Assembly (NCBI GenBank): GCA_943737045.1
Contig: CALSFV010000034.1
Span: 62,001-126,000 of the forward strand
Reading direction: 5' to 3'
Source: Parapristionchus giblindavisi
Lineage: Eukaryota > Nematoda > Chromadorea > Rhabditida > Diplogasteridae
Length of the DNA stretch: 64,000 nt
The stretch's first letter is position 1, and every line of letters begins with the position of its first letter. Below, piece by piece: positions 1-11,859 of the stretch. The notes under the pieces were generated by a model. That model was given only the letters and a program-made list of their open reading frames with translations. It was not told the origin of the DNA and did no database searches. A program made the translations under genes and the position numbers.

Positions 1-2723
1 CTATCCTTGTTTCATCTTTCTATTGTCAATCTATTGAATCTCTTATTGTAGATACTCATGTCACCCCCTCTCCCTCTTTTCCCTTTTCAACAGTTCGCAT
101 TTGTACTGCATATCGTTCACCTAATGCACCCCCATCTTCTCTTTCATCCTTATTATCTTTTATTCACCCATACATAGACAAAACGTTCCCTTTTCTTATC
201 GTAGGTGATTTTAATTATCCTTTTATCGACTGGAATACCTTATCATCACCCATACCCAATGATCTACTATCCTTTTCTTGTGATAATTATCTCCGTCAAT
301 ATGTAAATTTCCCGACTAGAGTTAATAACATCCTTGACCTTGTCTTTTGTAGTTCTGATATTATTCATTCTATTGTCCCTTCCACCCCTTTTAGTGATCA
401 TTACAGTTTAGTCATTCAACTCTCTGCACCCTCCCCTCCTGATCGTAAACATGTCCCCTCTAGATTATATCACTTAGCTGATTGGAACATAATCAATCAT
501 ATTATATATTCTCATGATTGGACACTTTCATTGTCTCTTTTAAATGCTGAACAATCGTATAACTATTTTTCTGATTTTATGAATTACGTTTTAGATATGT
601 ATGTCCCTCGTTCAAAATCCCCCAATTTATCCTATTATCCTCGTAATCTTAAAATTTTGTATGGTAAATCCAAACGTATAGCGTCCATAGCCCCAAATAG
701 TTTGCTTTGTAAGACCCTAACTGATAGATTCAATAGAGCCCTTCATAAATTTGAATCTATCGTAGAGACTAAGGCTGTCCATTCGTCTAATTGTAAAGTA
801 TATTATAATCTTTGTAAGAGTAGATTATCACCTCCTAAGTCCTCCACTCCTGGTATCATCGATACCAATGGATCTATGCTAATATCTAATAGAGATAAGT
901 GTAATGCATTTTCTGTCTTTTTCTCATCTGTTTCCACTCCCCCACAACATTCACCTCTTCCTCCACCTATTCGACCCGCATCTCAGATGATCTTTGATCT
1001 CTCTTATATTTCTTTCACTGATATTTCTCTGGCGATTCGCCAACTTGTCCCTAAATCTAATTTATCTCCTGATGGTATCTCTAACATTGTATTCACCAAA
1101 TGTCGATCTGCCCTTCTCACACCCCTTTCCATTATATTTAACAAGATACTTTTGACAACACAAATACCTGAGATCTGGAAGAAAGCTCTTGTAAAACCCA
1201 TTCCCAAGACCTCCAGTAATAATATTACCCAATTTCGTCCTATTTCTCTAATCCCGACTGTTTCAAAAATTTTTGAAAAGATATTAATTTCTTACATAAC
1301 AGATTTTCTCAATGATCATAATCTCTCTGACCCCTTTCAATCTGGTTTTCGTAAATATAGATCCACTGCCACTCAATTAGCTGAAACTCATTCATATTAT
1401 CTCTCTCTAATCTCTGCCCATAAATCGTTTGATACTGTTTATTTTGATTTTCGTAAGGCCTTCGACTCTATCGATCATAGACTTTTGCTTCACAAATTAT
1501 CTTGTCTAGGATTTTCTAACCACATTATTTCCCTTCTTCAGTCTTATTTATATAATCGTTCTCAATATGTTGTTATCGACAATAATCTATCCCCTCCCTC
1601 TGCTGTCACTTCTGGTGTCCCTCAGGGAAGTTGTATTGGCCCTCTTCTATTCATCCTTTATATTAATGATATTTCCTCATCTTTCCCTTCTACTGTTAGA
1701 TATGGCATTTATGCTGATGATCTTAAGATTTTTGCTGAAGTACCTAAGTATGCTAATGACCTGCAGCTTGCGATTGACTCGGTATCTGAATGGTCTCGGC
1801 AATGGAATATGTCTTTAAATGAGGCTAAATGCTCGGTGATGAACTTTGGCCCGCTCAAACAACGTACTCAATATATTCTTAATGATAGTGTTCTCAATGC
1901 TGTTTCCTCTGTTAAAGATCTAGGAGTTTTATTCTCGCCCACCCTCAACTTTAATGATCATATCAAGAAGTTAGTTACTAAATCCAGATCAAAGATCAAT
2001 ATTCTGTTCAAATCTTTTCGTTCTAGCGACCCTCTTGTTTATGTACGAGCCTATACATCCTTTATCCGTCCTATTATAGAAAATTCCTCAATTGTTTGGA
2101 ATCCCTCTAGTGTTTACTTATGTAATGATATTGAGTCCCTTCAACGTGATTTCACTAGACGTTTGTTCTATCGTTGTAATATCCCTTATGTAGATTATAT
2201 TTCCCGGCTGAAATCCTTTAACCTCACCACTCTTGAGAAACGACGTTCTATTGCTGATTTGTTTTTTATATACAATTCTTTAAATAGGAATTATGAATTT
2301 GATGATTCTTTTATGTATTCTAAAATACCTCTCTATCGTAGTCATCGCTTTTCACATCACCCATTCCGTATAACCATACCATATAATATCCCCAGTACCA
2401 AGACAACCTGTGCAAGTAGAGTAATTCATATCTGGAATAGTCTTCCCACTGATATCGTTACATCTTCTCCTATTCGTTTTAAATCTTTCCTTAATTCTGT
2501 TGAGATTGATCCCCTCTTGCCCCCCACACTTCTACGTCATTTATAATTATCCACCCCATACATCATTTCCCCATTTCCCACCCCATTTCCCTGCTGCCTT
2601 CAACCGATTCGCTGATAACGCGACGGACCTCCATCAACCTATATTTATTACATATCTGTTCTATTATTCATTTGTTATGATGGAAATAAAGAAAGAAAAG
2701 AAAGAAAAGAAAAGAAAGCTGAT
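1..2723 (+). mobile_element. Non-LTR (LINE-type) retrotransposon, 5' end outside the window
   Basis: One reading frame for an endonuclease-reverse transcriptase polyprotein is open from base 3 and ends at 2546. It is followed by about 140 bases of 3' UTR and an A-rich AAAGAAAAG-type tail at about 2687-2723. A LINE 3' end of this kind, with no long terminal repeat, is typical of CR1/Jockey/RTE-like elements; the clade cannot be fixed by eye. Its 3' tail directly abuts the decayed mariner sequence at about 2731, so it either inserted into that element or truncated it. The 5' end and any ORF1 lie left of the window. The element apparently sits in a large intron of the MTR4 gene, in the opposite orientation. 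Confidence 0.9.
3..2546 (+). CDS. Retrotransposon endonuclease / reverse transcriptase (partial, N-terminus outside window)
   Basis: The frame is open from the window edge, so the protein starts upstream. An in-frame TTG at 531 is not a credible start because coding similarity continues before it. The first ~150 residues are the end of an APE-type endonuclease (EEP) domain: a VGDFNYP motif near 200-225 and an SDHYSLV motif near 390-415, which carry catalytic residues in this family. The RT domain follows, with LIPTVSKIFEK, FDFRKAFDSIDH (first catalytic Asp), SGVPQGSCIGPLLF and the YADD box near 1710. A C-terminal LINE region ends at TAA 2544-2546. The RT frame has no stops, so the copy is young or recently active. 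Role: nicks target DNA and copies its own RNA into the genome. Confidence 0.92.
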   Translation: MLVSSFYCQSIESLIVDTHVTPSPSFPFSTVRICTAYRSPNAPPSSLSSLLSFIHPYIDKTFPFLIVGDFNYPFIDWNTLSSPIPNDLLSFSCDNYLRQYVNFPTRVNNILDLVFCSSDIIHSIVPSTPFSDHYSLVIQLSAPSPPDRKHVPSRLYHLADWNIINHIIYSHDWTLSLSLLNAEQSYNYFSDFMNYVLDMYVPRSKSPNLSYYPRNLKILYGKSKRIASIAPNSLLCKTLTDRFNRALHKFESIVETKAVHSSNCKVYYNLCKSRLSPPKSSTPGIIDTNGSMLISNRDKCNAFSVFFSSVSTPPQHSPLPPPIRPASQMIFDLSYISFTDISLAIRQLVPKSNLSPDGISNIVFTKCRSALLTPLSIIFNKILLTTQIPEIWKKALVKPIPKTSSNNITQFRPISLIPTVSKIFEKILISYITDFLNDHNLSDPFQSGFRKYRSTATQLAETHSYYLSLISAHKSFDTVYFDFRKAFDSIDHRLLLHKLSCLGFSNHIISLLQSYLYNRSQYVVIDNNLSPPSAVTSGVPQGSCIGPLLFILYINDISSSFPSTVRYGIYADDLKIFAEVPKYANDLQLAIDSVSEWSRQWNMSLNEAKCSVMNFGPLKQRTQYILNDSVLNAVSSVKDLGVLFSPTLNFNDHIKKLVTKSRSKINILFKSFRSSDPLVYVRAYTSFIRPIIENSSIVWNPSSVYLCNDIESLQRDFTRRLFYRCNIPYVDYISRLKSFNLTTLEKRRSIADLFFIYNSLNRNYEFDDSFMYSKIPLYRSHRFSHHPFRITIPYNIPSTKTTCASRVIHIWNSLPTDIVTSSPIRFKSFLNSVEIDPLLPPTLLRHL

Positions 2724-2730
2724 TATTTAA

Positions 2731-3509
2731 GTGTACTCCCCCGAGAGTGCACTACATGTCGAAAAACAAGTGGTAATCGCTAGGAGCCAAGTCGGGCTAA
2801 TAGTACGGCTGGGGGACGACGTGCCAGCCAAGGTCCAACATGGCCTTTTTTATCCTCCTTGCCTCATGGGGTCGGGCGTTGTCGTGCTGGAAGTGAATCC
2901 GGTCGAGCAGCCAGGGAACGGAGGGGACCCTAGACCTCAGGATCTGTAGTTGGCGAGAGTATACCGCGACCATTATAGCCGACCCCTGAGGGAGCAGCTC
3001 CCAATGCAGCAAACCGCCTCTGCCCCACCATTCAGACAGCATGATCTTTTTCTGGTGAAGTTCGTATTTTGCGATGAAATTGGGCTGCTCATCTCGATCG
3101 ATCCACTAAGCCCAGAGGACTACGTTGTCTTAAGGGATCCACTTTTCATCTCCAGTCATGATCCCGTCGATCCAAGCCGTTGTACGAGCGTACGAAATTA
3201 GATTCAGACACTGGTCCGCACGGTTGTCCACCAACTGTCCGACAGTTGGTGGGGTAACCATCGACCCAAATTCTGGACCTTGCCAAGATCCTGTAGGCAA
3301 CCAACGATGATGGGTTGGCTTACCCCAAGACTCGTCGCCATATCACGGGTGGTAGCATAGGGGTCCGCTTGGACGTGATGCTCCAGCACGTCCAAGTCCA
3401 GCTCGGGGGCCGTCCGGATCTTTGACGTCGTACTCCCTTCTTCGAAGCGTTTGAACCAATGTTGCATAGTGTGCGTACTAGGGGCCTTAGTGTTGTATGG
3501 TACCGCCAT
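2731..3509 (-). pseudogene. Decayed mariner transposase
   Basis: On the minus strand, three blocks of a Tc1/mariner transposase can be read but not in one frame. The N-terminal helix-turn-helix block (3509-3204) has the mariner-like string MQHWFKRFEEG. The middle block, around 3200-3050, has TGDEKWI, which carries the first catalytic Asp. The last block (3042-2797) has FQHDNARPHEA, which carries the second Asp, followed by a PDLAPSDYH motif next to a stop codon. Internal stops and frameshifts make it non-functional. The 3' end stops at about 2731, against the tail of the retrotransposon. Terminal inverted repeats were not recognised. It lies in the presumed MTR4 intron. Confidence 0.85.
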
Positions 3510-3775
3510 ACGGATGTGGGCATCGGGATGTCTGAGCTAGAATAGGAAGAAAACAACGTGACGTGTCACATGTGCACAAAACTGGGAACGAATTGAAGAG
3601 GCGTTTCAGCTACTAGACTTGAGGTAGGCACAATTCACTAGTACGCTCAAAGAGTAGTAGTAGTGACTTAATTAGTGCCAGAACGGACAGGGTAATTGAT
3701 AACGTACGAATGAGCAGTGATGGCACAAATATACCCCTCTAAAATGCGACAAGACTTATGACTCAACCTAATAGA

Positions 3776-3777
<2 letters not shown>

Positions 3778-3814
<37 letters not shown>
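3778..3814. repeat. AAT trinucleotide microsatellite
   Basis: About twelve uninterrupted AAT units. It lies just beyond the donor site of the last visible MTR4 exon, inside the presumed intron. Confidence 0.95.
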
Positions 3815-3845
3815 TATTTATAAAGAAGTGTATGATATGACTTAC

Positions 3846-6807
3846 TAGCTCCCTTGTTTCCTCCTCTTCTTCCTCTTTGTAATCCTCCTTTGGCTGCATC
3901 TCCAACCATACTCAATCCACTCATTGCATCAGCAAATTTATCCTCACGGAAGATACCCTTCTCGTTCACTACCTACAATATTAATTCATAGAAAATCAAC
4001 ATTAAGGAATATTCATTTGTGCATTCTTTGATTACCAAAAAGACCGAGAGGTCATAAATAGTTGACCAAGTTTTGAGCCAAGAAACCACCAGGAAACTTC
4101 ATATATTCATCAAGGCGTATCAAAGAAACGACTAGACAATGCGGAATCAATCAATATCATCATTTAGTACCTCATAAAGACCCGATCCTCCGGCGGGATA
4201 GATGAAGTGTTGTAGGGGAGTGGGACGATAGTCTGTGTAGATGACATGACACGGTTGAGAGTGCAGATGACACACCCATTCTGAGATGGAGGAAGATTAC
4301 GGTAATAGTAGTACTACGGTAGATGGATACGGTAATACAAATCAAGCAATATATAGGTTCAATGTCTAGAACCTAATGACCGAAACAGTGGATCTCAATC
4401 GACTATTTCCAATTATGTTATACTTATAAAAAACTTTTAAAGTTCATTCACATTTTAATAATAATAATAATATGTCGTATATCGATTACATACCTGCGAA
4501 TTGCTTAGCATTCGGAATAGTAGCAGAAAGGAATACATGATGAACACTCGAAGGAAGAAGAATGATCGTCTCCTCCCATACTACTCCTCTTTCTTTATCT
4601 CTCATATAATGAATCTCATCGAATACTACCCATCCCACTTCACGCATCATCTGAATGAATAGATATCGACTGATTCAATCATTTATTGACTTCTTTTCAA
4701 ATATCCAATCCACTGTCACAATCTCACTGTCAACAATATGGTTGTATTCATATTGTCGCCCTATAACCAAGGACTTCCTAGTGGACCTTCGTATGTGACT
4801 ACACTCGCTCCTTAATATCACTTCCTACTCTAATACAACTATCATATACTACTAGTTCATATTCATGATATTAGATTTTAATTAAAATTGTCAATTAAAT
4901 AACCGCAAAAGGAACACCACAAACATTGGCCAAAGCCAGAATAAATACAAAGTTTGAAACCATAAATCGCCGGGTTTGCATTACTATCAACAGAAATGGC
5001 GTATATACCTGTGATCCTCTATAGAGCATTGATCGTAGAATTTCCGTTGTCATTACAAGACACGATGCATCTGCATTGATAGTCACGTCACCAGTCATCA
5101 ATCCAACGTCTCCGAATTCTTCCTGAATTCAATTCAATAATCAATAATTGAATCACTTCACTTTTTGAATTTCAGTTCTCTTCTATAGTTTTTGCATGAA
5201 CATTGGCAACAACAACGATTACGATGATTGATTGATTAAGACGAATCAATCAATAATTTACGCGTGTAAACTACAGTATACCTCCAACTCTCGATACTTC
5301 TGATTAGAAAGTGCCTTAATGGGAGAAGTGTAGATGACTCTCTGCTTATCCCGAAGAGCCTGAGCGATGGCATACCTACAAGTGGACAGAGATAAAATAT
5401 TAACCAGATTAATGTCTAATATAATAATTGGAAATCAATTAGAAATCGATGTGAGCTGAAGACATCTAAATCCACCAGCCAACATAAAACCACCGGGTGC
5501 AATATATATATAGAAGGATACAATTCTAATGGATCGATTATACGTCTTAACTCTAGATCGTTTAACAATTTAATTAAATCAAGTATATTTAGTTCTTCTT
5601 CTCAACTTAATTTTTCCGATGTTCACTGCTATTCCTTTGTTACCCCGTAGTGGTATAGTAAATTATGTATTCAACCATTTCCTTGCACTTTTCCTAATGT
5701 TTATGTTCATTGCCTAATCGCATAATAAAATATTATTATTAATCGCTACATGGCAAGGCCCAGTGAATTTATGTTTCAATGACAAAGTAAACATGAGGGC
5801 CAACGTACAATGATTGATTTGACTAAGGATAAAATTATCTGACTAAAATAATACTTACAGTGCAACGACTGTCTTTCCAGCCGAAGTGTGAGCAGAGACC
5901 AGAACTGATTGATTGTTCTCGATACACTGCAAATTGTCAAAATAAAACAAAATAAACGTTTAAAATAAATAAATATTATTAATTAAAAGCGTACAAGAAT
6001 AGCCTCTTTCTGGAATGCATCCAATTGGAATGGATATTGTTTGGCTGGAGTTGTCGACAATTGATTCAATGGAGTGAACTCTACTCCTGGTGGCAATGCT
6101 ACCTGCAAGATAACATGACAATATTATAAAGATATCAAAGACTAAAGATCAATATCGGAGATCAAAGATCAAATGAGTACCTCGTGAGTGCAGTTCTCGC
6201 CCGTTTGAATCTCATGTACGGTAATTCGATTGTGTGCACTACACTCGTCGTCTTCTTCCTCATCTTCGACATCTTCCACTCCTTCTTCTAGTCTTAATTG
6301 AAAGAATAGATCAAAGATCAAACTACAGTATGCAAAGATCAAAGATCAATGCTCACTTTGGTCTCTTCGCTGGTGTTTCTTCTCCTCTCATCATACTCTC
6401 GAGTAGATCATTCGTCACTGCACGTATATTACTCAGTTTGGATGATTCCAACTGGAAAAAATAATGCCATAAAAGTATGACAGCTTAATTATCTAGCATA
6501 CGCTGTTTCAAGCCTTCAAATTCGCAAACATCTCAATAAAGGATTTTTTTTTCTGTATGACACCAGATAAAAAATTAAATTGACTAATTTGAAGGTGTTA
6601 TTCGAAAATGTTTAAAACGCTAAAAATAGATAGTTTTCCATCTGAGATTTCCATTCAGTGGTTATTCGCATAGTCAAATAGTGTCATATGATATGAAACA
6701 ATTATGTGTACATATTATCTAACCTGTTGCATTGGATCAGCAGCCGAATCTCCTCCTGCATTCACATCAGTATCCCCATCAAATGCATCAAAGAAATCGT
6801 CGTCCAT
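3846..6807 (-). CDS. mtr4: Exosome-associated DExH RNA helicase MTR4/SKIV2L2, N-terminal part (exons 1-10)
   Basis: Ten exons read leftward from ATG 6807-6805, with consistent phases where checked. Approximate exons: 6807-6724, 6451-6358, 6296-6182, 6109-5996, 5929-5861, 5377-5283, 5124-5010, 4651-4495, 4276-4171, 3969-3846. Motifs in order: an acidic N-terminus, a [12 protein letters not shown] entry, SAHTSAGKT (Walker A), [15 protein letters not shown] (Ia), the [12 protein letters not shown] box (II), [15 protein letters not shown] (III) and [18 protein letters not shown]. This order is diagnostic for MTR4, the nuclear TRAMP/NEXT helicase that feeds RNA to the exosome; the near relative SKI2 lacks this N-terminus. 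Exon 10 ends at a GTAAGT donor. The C-terminal half (second RecA domain, arch) must lie left of the window beyond a >3.8-kb transposon-filled intron. DERA lies 0.8 kb upstream on the same strand. Confidence 0.94.
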
Positions 6808-7615
6808 TCTATAATCACTCTACCGTAACCATCTTGACACCATCGATGACACCATAAAAGATATTCAATACCGTCTGCTAACGGACATTCAACATAACAT
6901 TCTTCATGCAAATAGATATATAATCTTTATTCACAATCTTTTCTAATACAACCTTTAGCAGCTAGAAGGGACGGAGTGTTGGTATACGGTATCTATCAAC
7001 TATTGTATACGAGGTACCAATCGATAATATTAGCCATGCCGCCCCGAGGAATTGTGGAACATTCCAGAGAAGAAGAAGAAGATAATGAAAGCATACATAC
7101 ATAGAAAAATGAAGGGTATTACAAAACAGAGAAAACACAATCACAACCAGTTCTACAATATAAATGAACTACCGTAATCTAAACGAGAAGCAATGGATCA
7201 ATCAATATTAGCTACCGCATACATAGTTGTAGAGTTCTTGCCGTAATCAATCAATAATAATTTCTCTCTATCTTTCTCTATCTACGATCTCGACCAAAAG
7301 TATCTGGATTTATTCAAAACGGCATAACTTTCTTTTTCCTTATATAATCCAGAAATCTGGAGGCTATTGCTTGAGAAGAAGAAAGTTATGCATTTTCTGG
7401 AAAAAAATCAGGATACTTGTGGAAGATACTGTATCTATATAATTTGACATATTGAGCAATTATCGATCAACAAATATGTATATCAATCAACATTCGTCTC
7501 ATGGCTCAGAGATTGATAGTATAGGGCAAAGTATGGCAATGAATGGAAGACTAGGATTATAAAGTAAAGGGTGACTAAACTAATCGATAATCAATGAATT
7601 GATAGATCAATATAT
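6808..7615. other. Intergenic region between DERA and MTR4
   Basis: 808 bases between two genes on the same strand. No coding exon was found. It includes a possible short MITE at about 7293-7430 and several TACCGTAATC-type motifs. The spacing is longer than a typical nematode operon gap, so co-transcription is possible but unsupported. Confidence 0.6.
7293..7430. mobile_element. Possible short palindromic MITE
   Basis: The outer segments are roughly inverted copies: AAAAGTATCTGGATTTATTC with a nearby AACTTTCTT on the left, and AAGAAAGTTATGCATTTTC with ATCAGGATACTTGTGG on the right. The AAAGTATC-type ends and small size recall Tc1/mariner-derived MITEs. No target duplication was proven. Confidence 0.4.
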
Positions 7616-9797
7616 CTAGAGTGCCTTGAGTACTTCATCAAGAAGAGAACTGGCACCGATACGGAAGAGTTCAGGATTGAGCCATTCCTTGCCCAGAACC
7701 TGAATATAAAGAAATGAAGAATTAATTGAAATAATTAAAAAGGTACAAATATAGGGTTGTATGCAAAGCTAAATAATGTTATACAAAGTAAAGTAGTAAT
7801 AATTATATCAATAGTTGTTATTAGTATCGTCCAGTTAGAGAACGAGGAGATTACAGAAATCATACATGGGCGGGCATTGCCGCTGGAAATTAAAATCGGG
7901 TGGATCGGGTGCCAAAATCGGGTAGGTTTGACACAAAAATTTCATTTTCGAGTGAATTTTGTCCAAATCGTTTTCTATTTTTCAGTGAATTTTGCTTAAA
8001 TCGGGTGAGTTTGGTGCCGAAATCGGGTGGGTATTGCCGCTAGCGACAATGCCGCCCACGTATGACAGAAATAGTGAGATAAGTATAACCAAGTTAAAAT
8101 CTATTAAAATATAAACAAAATAGATTGATTGCTTGAGTGATACACAGTCCCGGTGAATAGAAATTTCAACCACCGTTTAATATCACACGTTTACAAAACG
8201 CTCTGATAGACTTAACAAAGTATAGATACCTTCTCAATGAGAGCAATATAGGTGAGAGCCTCAATGGGGGTGCGAATGCCTCCAGCGGGCTTGAATCCAA
8301 CCTGCAATGCAAAATTACGCAATAAACAACGCTAACACGTTTAAAAAAAATTATTACAGTAAATTCCGAAATCTGCATAAAATACATCGAGTCCATTGAA
8401 ATTGTAAGCATAACCATTATACGAAAGAATGATAAGTAAGTATACCTTCTTGCCAGTGAGCTCGTGCCATCTATGAATAGCCTTGAGCATAACGAAAGCC
8501 ACCTGAACATTATCAATAATAGATTGAATGAAACAATAAACTCTGACTTCAGGTGTAGCATTGATTGATTCCTTTCCAGTGGAAGTCTTGATGAAGTCAG
8601 ATCCAGCCAGGATGGATGCCCATGATGCTTTGTATACATTGGATAGAGACTTGAGCTCTCCCGTTGCGAGAATGGTCTTCAGATGAGCACGTCCACATGC
8701 AGACTTCATCGAACGAACCTCATTGTGCACGGCTAAATATTGATTGATTATTGATTAATACAAACAAGATTGTTTCCATCGCTTTGCTCATCGATGTGAC
8801 ATTATATAGAAACAAAGGGATCAAACGTTAATGGTAATTTTACATTTTCACCAGACAACGGGCAAAAGAGCGGTGGAAATACATTTTATATCTCATTTGC
8901 ATACTTTGAAATAATATAATTCACATTTGATACAAGGTTGAACATGTAGTCAAGATTAATACATTGATATATAACATAAAGATACTGACTAGCCCAATCA
9001 TCATCAAGTGCAGCAGCTCTATTGATGACGATGTCGATCTCCGTCGCTCCATCAGCCACAGCCAATTCGACCTCGAGCAGTCTCGACTCCAATCGATACT
9101 GACCAGAGGGGAATCCAGCAGCAACTACAAGAAAAAAAGTGAGGTAATGAATTATTCTGAATCTGTTTTATATGAATCTACATCGTCTATATGAAGATTG
9201 ATCAGTTCTATCGATATAAGGAAAACTTTTAAATCCAAGAATGAATCAAAAATGATGATTACCAGAAGCAATATTCAGCTTAGCTCCCTTCTTCTGCACA
9301 TGTTGTTTAACATCAGCGACACGGGCAGGATACACACAGACTGCAGCGCAGTGTACCGATGGATCCTGAATAATAATTGTGTAAGATTTAATTTAAACCG
9401 TGACTAGTAGTCACTGACTGCTACTAAAATCAGACTAAAATCTTGTTACCTTGGAATAGGGAGCGAGAGCCTTATCAACAAGAGCAGTCACTCTGCTCTT
9501 AGTATCATCTCCAGCAAGAGTTGTCAAATCGATATAGCCGATGACCTTGAGGAGCTCATCCTTCTTGAATCAAACGTTATTAGAACATAAAGTTTAAACT
9601 GTCACAATAAATAACAATGAAAAAAAGAAACGAACGTTGCTTGCGAGTTCCTTAGCCCGTTTCTCAACTTCTTCGGTGACTCTCGAGATTTCTTGAGGAT
9701 CAAAATCACGTGAGACTTCTTTCTCGAATGCAGCCAGATCAAAACGCTGCTGGTAATCACGGAAGAGTGAGAAGAACGATCCAGCAATAGAAGCCAT
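7616..9797 (-). CDS. dera: Deoxyribose-phosphate aldolase (DERA)
   Basis: Spliced gene starting at ATG 9797. Exon content in order: MASIAGSFFSLFRDY (9797-about 9640), a block with VIGYIDLTTLAGDDTKSRV (about 9560-9450), DPSVHCAAVCVYPARVADV (about 9366-9264), AAGFPSGQYRLESRLLEVE with ATEIDIVINRAAAL (about 9126-8990), NEVRSMKSACG with HLKTILATGEL and the Schiff-base motif FIKTSTGK (about 8730-8548), VAFVMLKAIHRWHELTG (8502-about 8446), GFKPAGGIRTPIEALTYI (8302-8231) and a last exon with LNPELFRIGASSLLDE ending in TAG at 7616. The KTSTGK lysine forms the substrate imine, and GGIR is the conserved phosphate-binding loop. The enzyme cleaves 2-deoxyribose-5-phosphate to glyceraldehyde-3-phosphate and acetaldehyde in deoxynucleoside breakdown. 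A 45-nt intron (8503-8547) keeps the reading frame open when retained. Confidence 0.94.
7864..8062. mobile_element. Short inverted-repeat element in the last DERA intron
   Basis: The ends are inverted and similar: ATGGGCGGGCATTGCCGCTG on the left and CGACAATGCCGCCCACGTA on the right. The interior has the motif AAATCGGGTG or close variants about five times. It is a non-autonomous element lying between the two final DERA exons. Family not assigned. Confidence 0.5.
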
Positions 9798-10414
9798 GGA
9801 ATAACTCTGCCAAAACGTCATTTAGTGAAATAAGAATAGCATTAATCGTATAAGATTAGCTGAATAGTACTACAATCTCTCTTATGAGAGATATCAGAAG
9901 CAAGCGAATAAGGAAAATCCATTAAAATAAGATTAAAACTTTTAAAATTAATTTTTCGAAAAATGATTTAGCGTGTAGCGATCAAGTAGAACACGGTAAT
10001 TGCAGTTTCTCAAAAGTCGCATATCCACACCATAATTATTTTACTTACCGTAATCCAATCGTAACTTGACTTTATTATAAAATGCATGTATCTTTCTAAA
10101 AAAATCAAAAATGTAATACAAATGCAGTTTACATGGAACATTATACAACAGTCTAGTTCCTTGCTCATTGTGTGTATTAAGTTAATTAATAATCGAAACA
10201 AATTATGTTTCAGATATACGATAACCTATTTGCATGCAATTGCAATGTGAATATAGATAAGGAATGATCACGTAAACTTATCAGCATAAAAGTCCTCTAT
10301 ACTCTATAATGATCATAATTTATTCTCGATCTTATTCTTCTCATTCTTTTTTTCGTTCACCACTTCATTCGCAGTTCTTACACTCTCTTTGAGTGGTTCG
10401 CTCCATCTATTGTC
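9798..10414. other. Divergent intergenic region between DERA and the 10.4-kb gene
   Basis: 617 AT-rich bases upstream of two genes facing away from each other, so it must contain both promoters. No TATA box or other site was recognised with confidence. Confidence 0.6.
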
Positions 10415-11859
10415 ATGTTTGGCCTGTAAGTCCTTATACCATCTATCAGCCTGAATCTTAAAACTCGTCCCCAATAACCTTAATATCCTCAAGCTTAAGT
10501 CTGACGTAATCCGTTTACTTACCGTAATCTATTTCAGCAGTTGGAATCCTATAACTCGCAAACTGGCCATTGTCTTGGCAACAGCCGCTGCCTCAACAGC
10601 ACTCTATCTCGCTGTCTATCAATATAAAAGTGCGAACCGTAATCTCCTCTACAGTAACCTAAATCGATAATTTGCAGAACGTTCTACTGTAGTTCGTAAG
10701 AGCTCTACACCTACTGGAAAAGCAGCTCAAACTCCATCGGGTGGGACTAGCAAGAGTCGTAATAAGAGACGTGCTGCTAAGAGAAGACGTACACCAAGTA
10801 CTCTTCCTCCCCCATCACTAGCACTGCCTGCAACTCCAGCTTCTAAACCAGCTAAATCTCCTAAAGCTGCTGCCACTGTAGTTGTAGCTGCGGGAGCACC
10901 GGTCTCTGTCCCGATCGTTGAGGCGGTTAAGGCTGACACCGTCGTCTCATCTGTTGCGACGTAAGGATTTACGTGTAGATCACTAATCAATCAATACTTT
11001 TAGATCTACTGTACCATCTCTCGAATCAACTACAGGTAGCAGTGGACTGTCTGCTGCACAGACTGTAGTCAAGTAATCAATACCAATCGATATTCGATAT
11101 TCAATCAATAATATTCAGTCCAAGTTCATCATCTGAATCATCTGAGAGAACAGTCAGTCCATCTATTCCTCTTCCTCCTCCTGCTATCGTTGCCCAGGAT
11201 GTCGTTAAGGAAGAACCGGTAATCTTTGATCTTTGATCTCTCGTAATCTCATCTTTGATCTCTCGTAATCTTTGATCTTTGATCTCTCATAATCTTTGAT
11301 CTTTGATCTCTCATAATCTTTCATCTTATAGTCGGATCTTCCTCGTACTTCACTTTGTTCTTGTCGTACAATCAATAAGGGAGAGCCTCTGCCTGATTCA
11401 GAGTACGATTACCGTATCATATCGATTTCATATCGTAATATCTTCGTTTATTCAGGGCACTATTCGATCCCAAGATCAAACCGATTCTAGGAGAGACTCT
11501 TGTTAACTATGATTACAAATCTCCAGATCCTATTAGATTGTGTGATCCTATTTGTAAGTACCGTATCTCATATTACCGTATATAACGTACATATACGGTG
11601 TGTTCAAATTCCTACTGTAATTGCAATCCTGTCGATTATAGTGGACAGACCAACTCAAGTGACTCCAATCGAGAAGAGATTCCCAACCATTGGCAAGGAA
11701 CAGGTATACGGTAGCTCCCCGGTTACTGTAGTCTAATATCTACCCTTGTTTCAGTCTTATCTCACTCCATTCCAATCGATTAATCAATGTCTGGAATTTG
11801 CTAATCAATATGCAAATCAGATCGAATTTCTCATCGATAACTATGGATGGCTTCAGTAG
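10415..11859 (+). CDS. Unknown N-terminally anchored protein, nine exons
   Basis: Exons: 10415-10425, 10538-10638, 10678-10960, 11004-11072, 11119-11218, 11332-11402, 11456-11553, 11642-11703, 11755-11859. They sum to 900 nt with all phases matching, giving 299 residues. The N-terminus (MFGLSWNPITRK) is followed by one hydrophobic helix (LAIVLATAAASTALYLAVY). Next come a basic stretch rich in KR (KSRNKRRAAKRRR) and a long Ala/Pro/Ser low-complexity linker. The C-terminal part is more ordered, with PDSEALFDPKIKPILGE, NYDYKSPDPIRLCDP and CLEFANQYANQIEFLI before TAG. This looks like a signal-anchor membrane protein with a cytosolic tail. No family was recognised. The 113-nt intron at 11219-11331 is almost entirely TTTGATCT/CTCGTAATC repeats. 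Confidence 0.78.
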
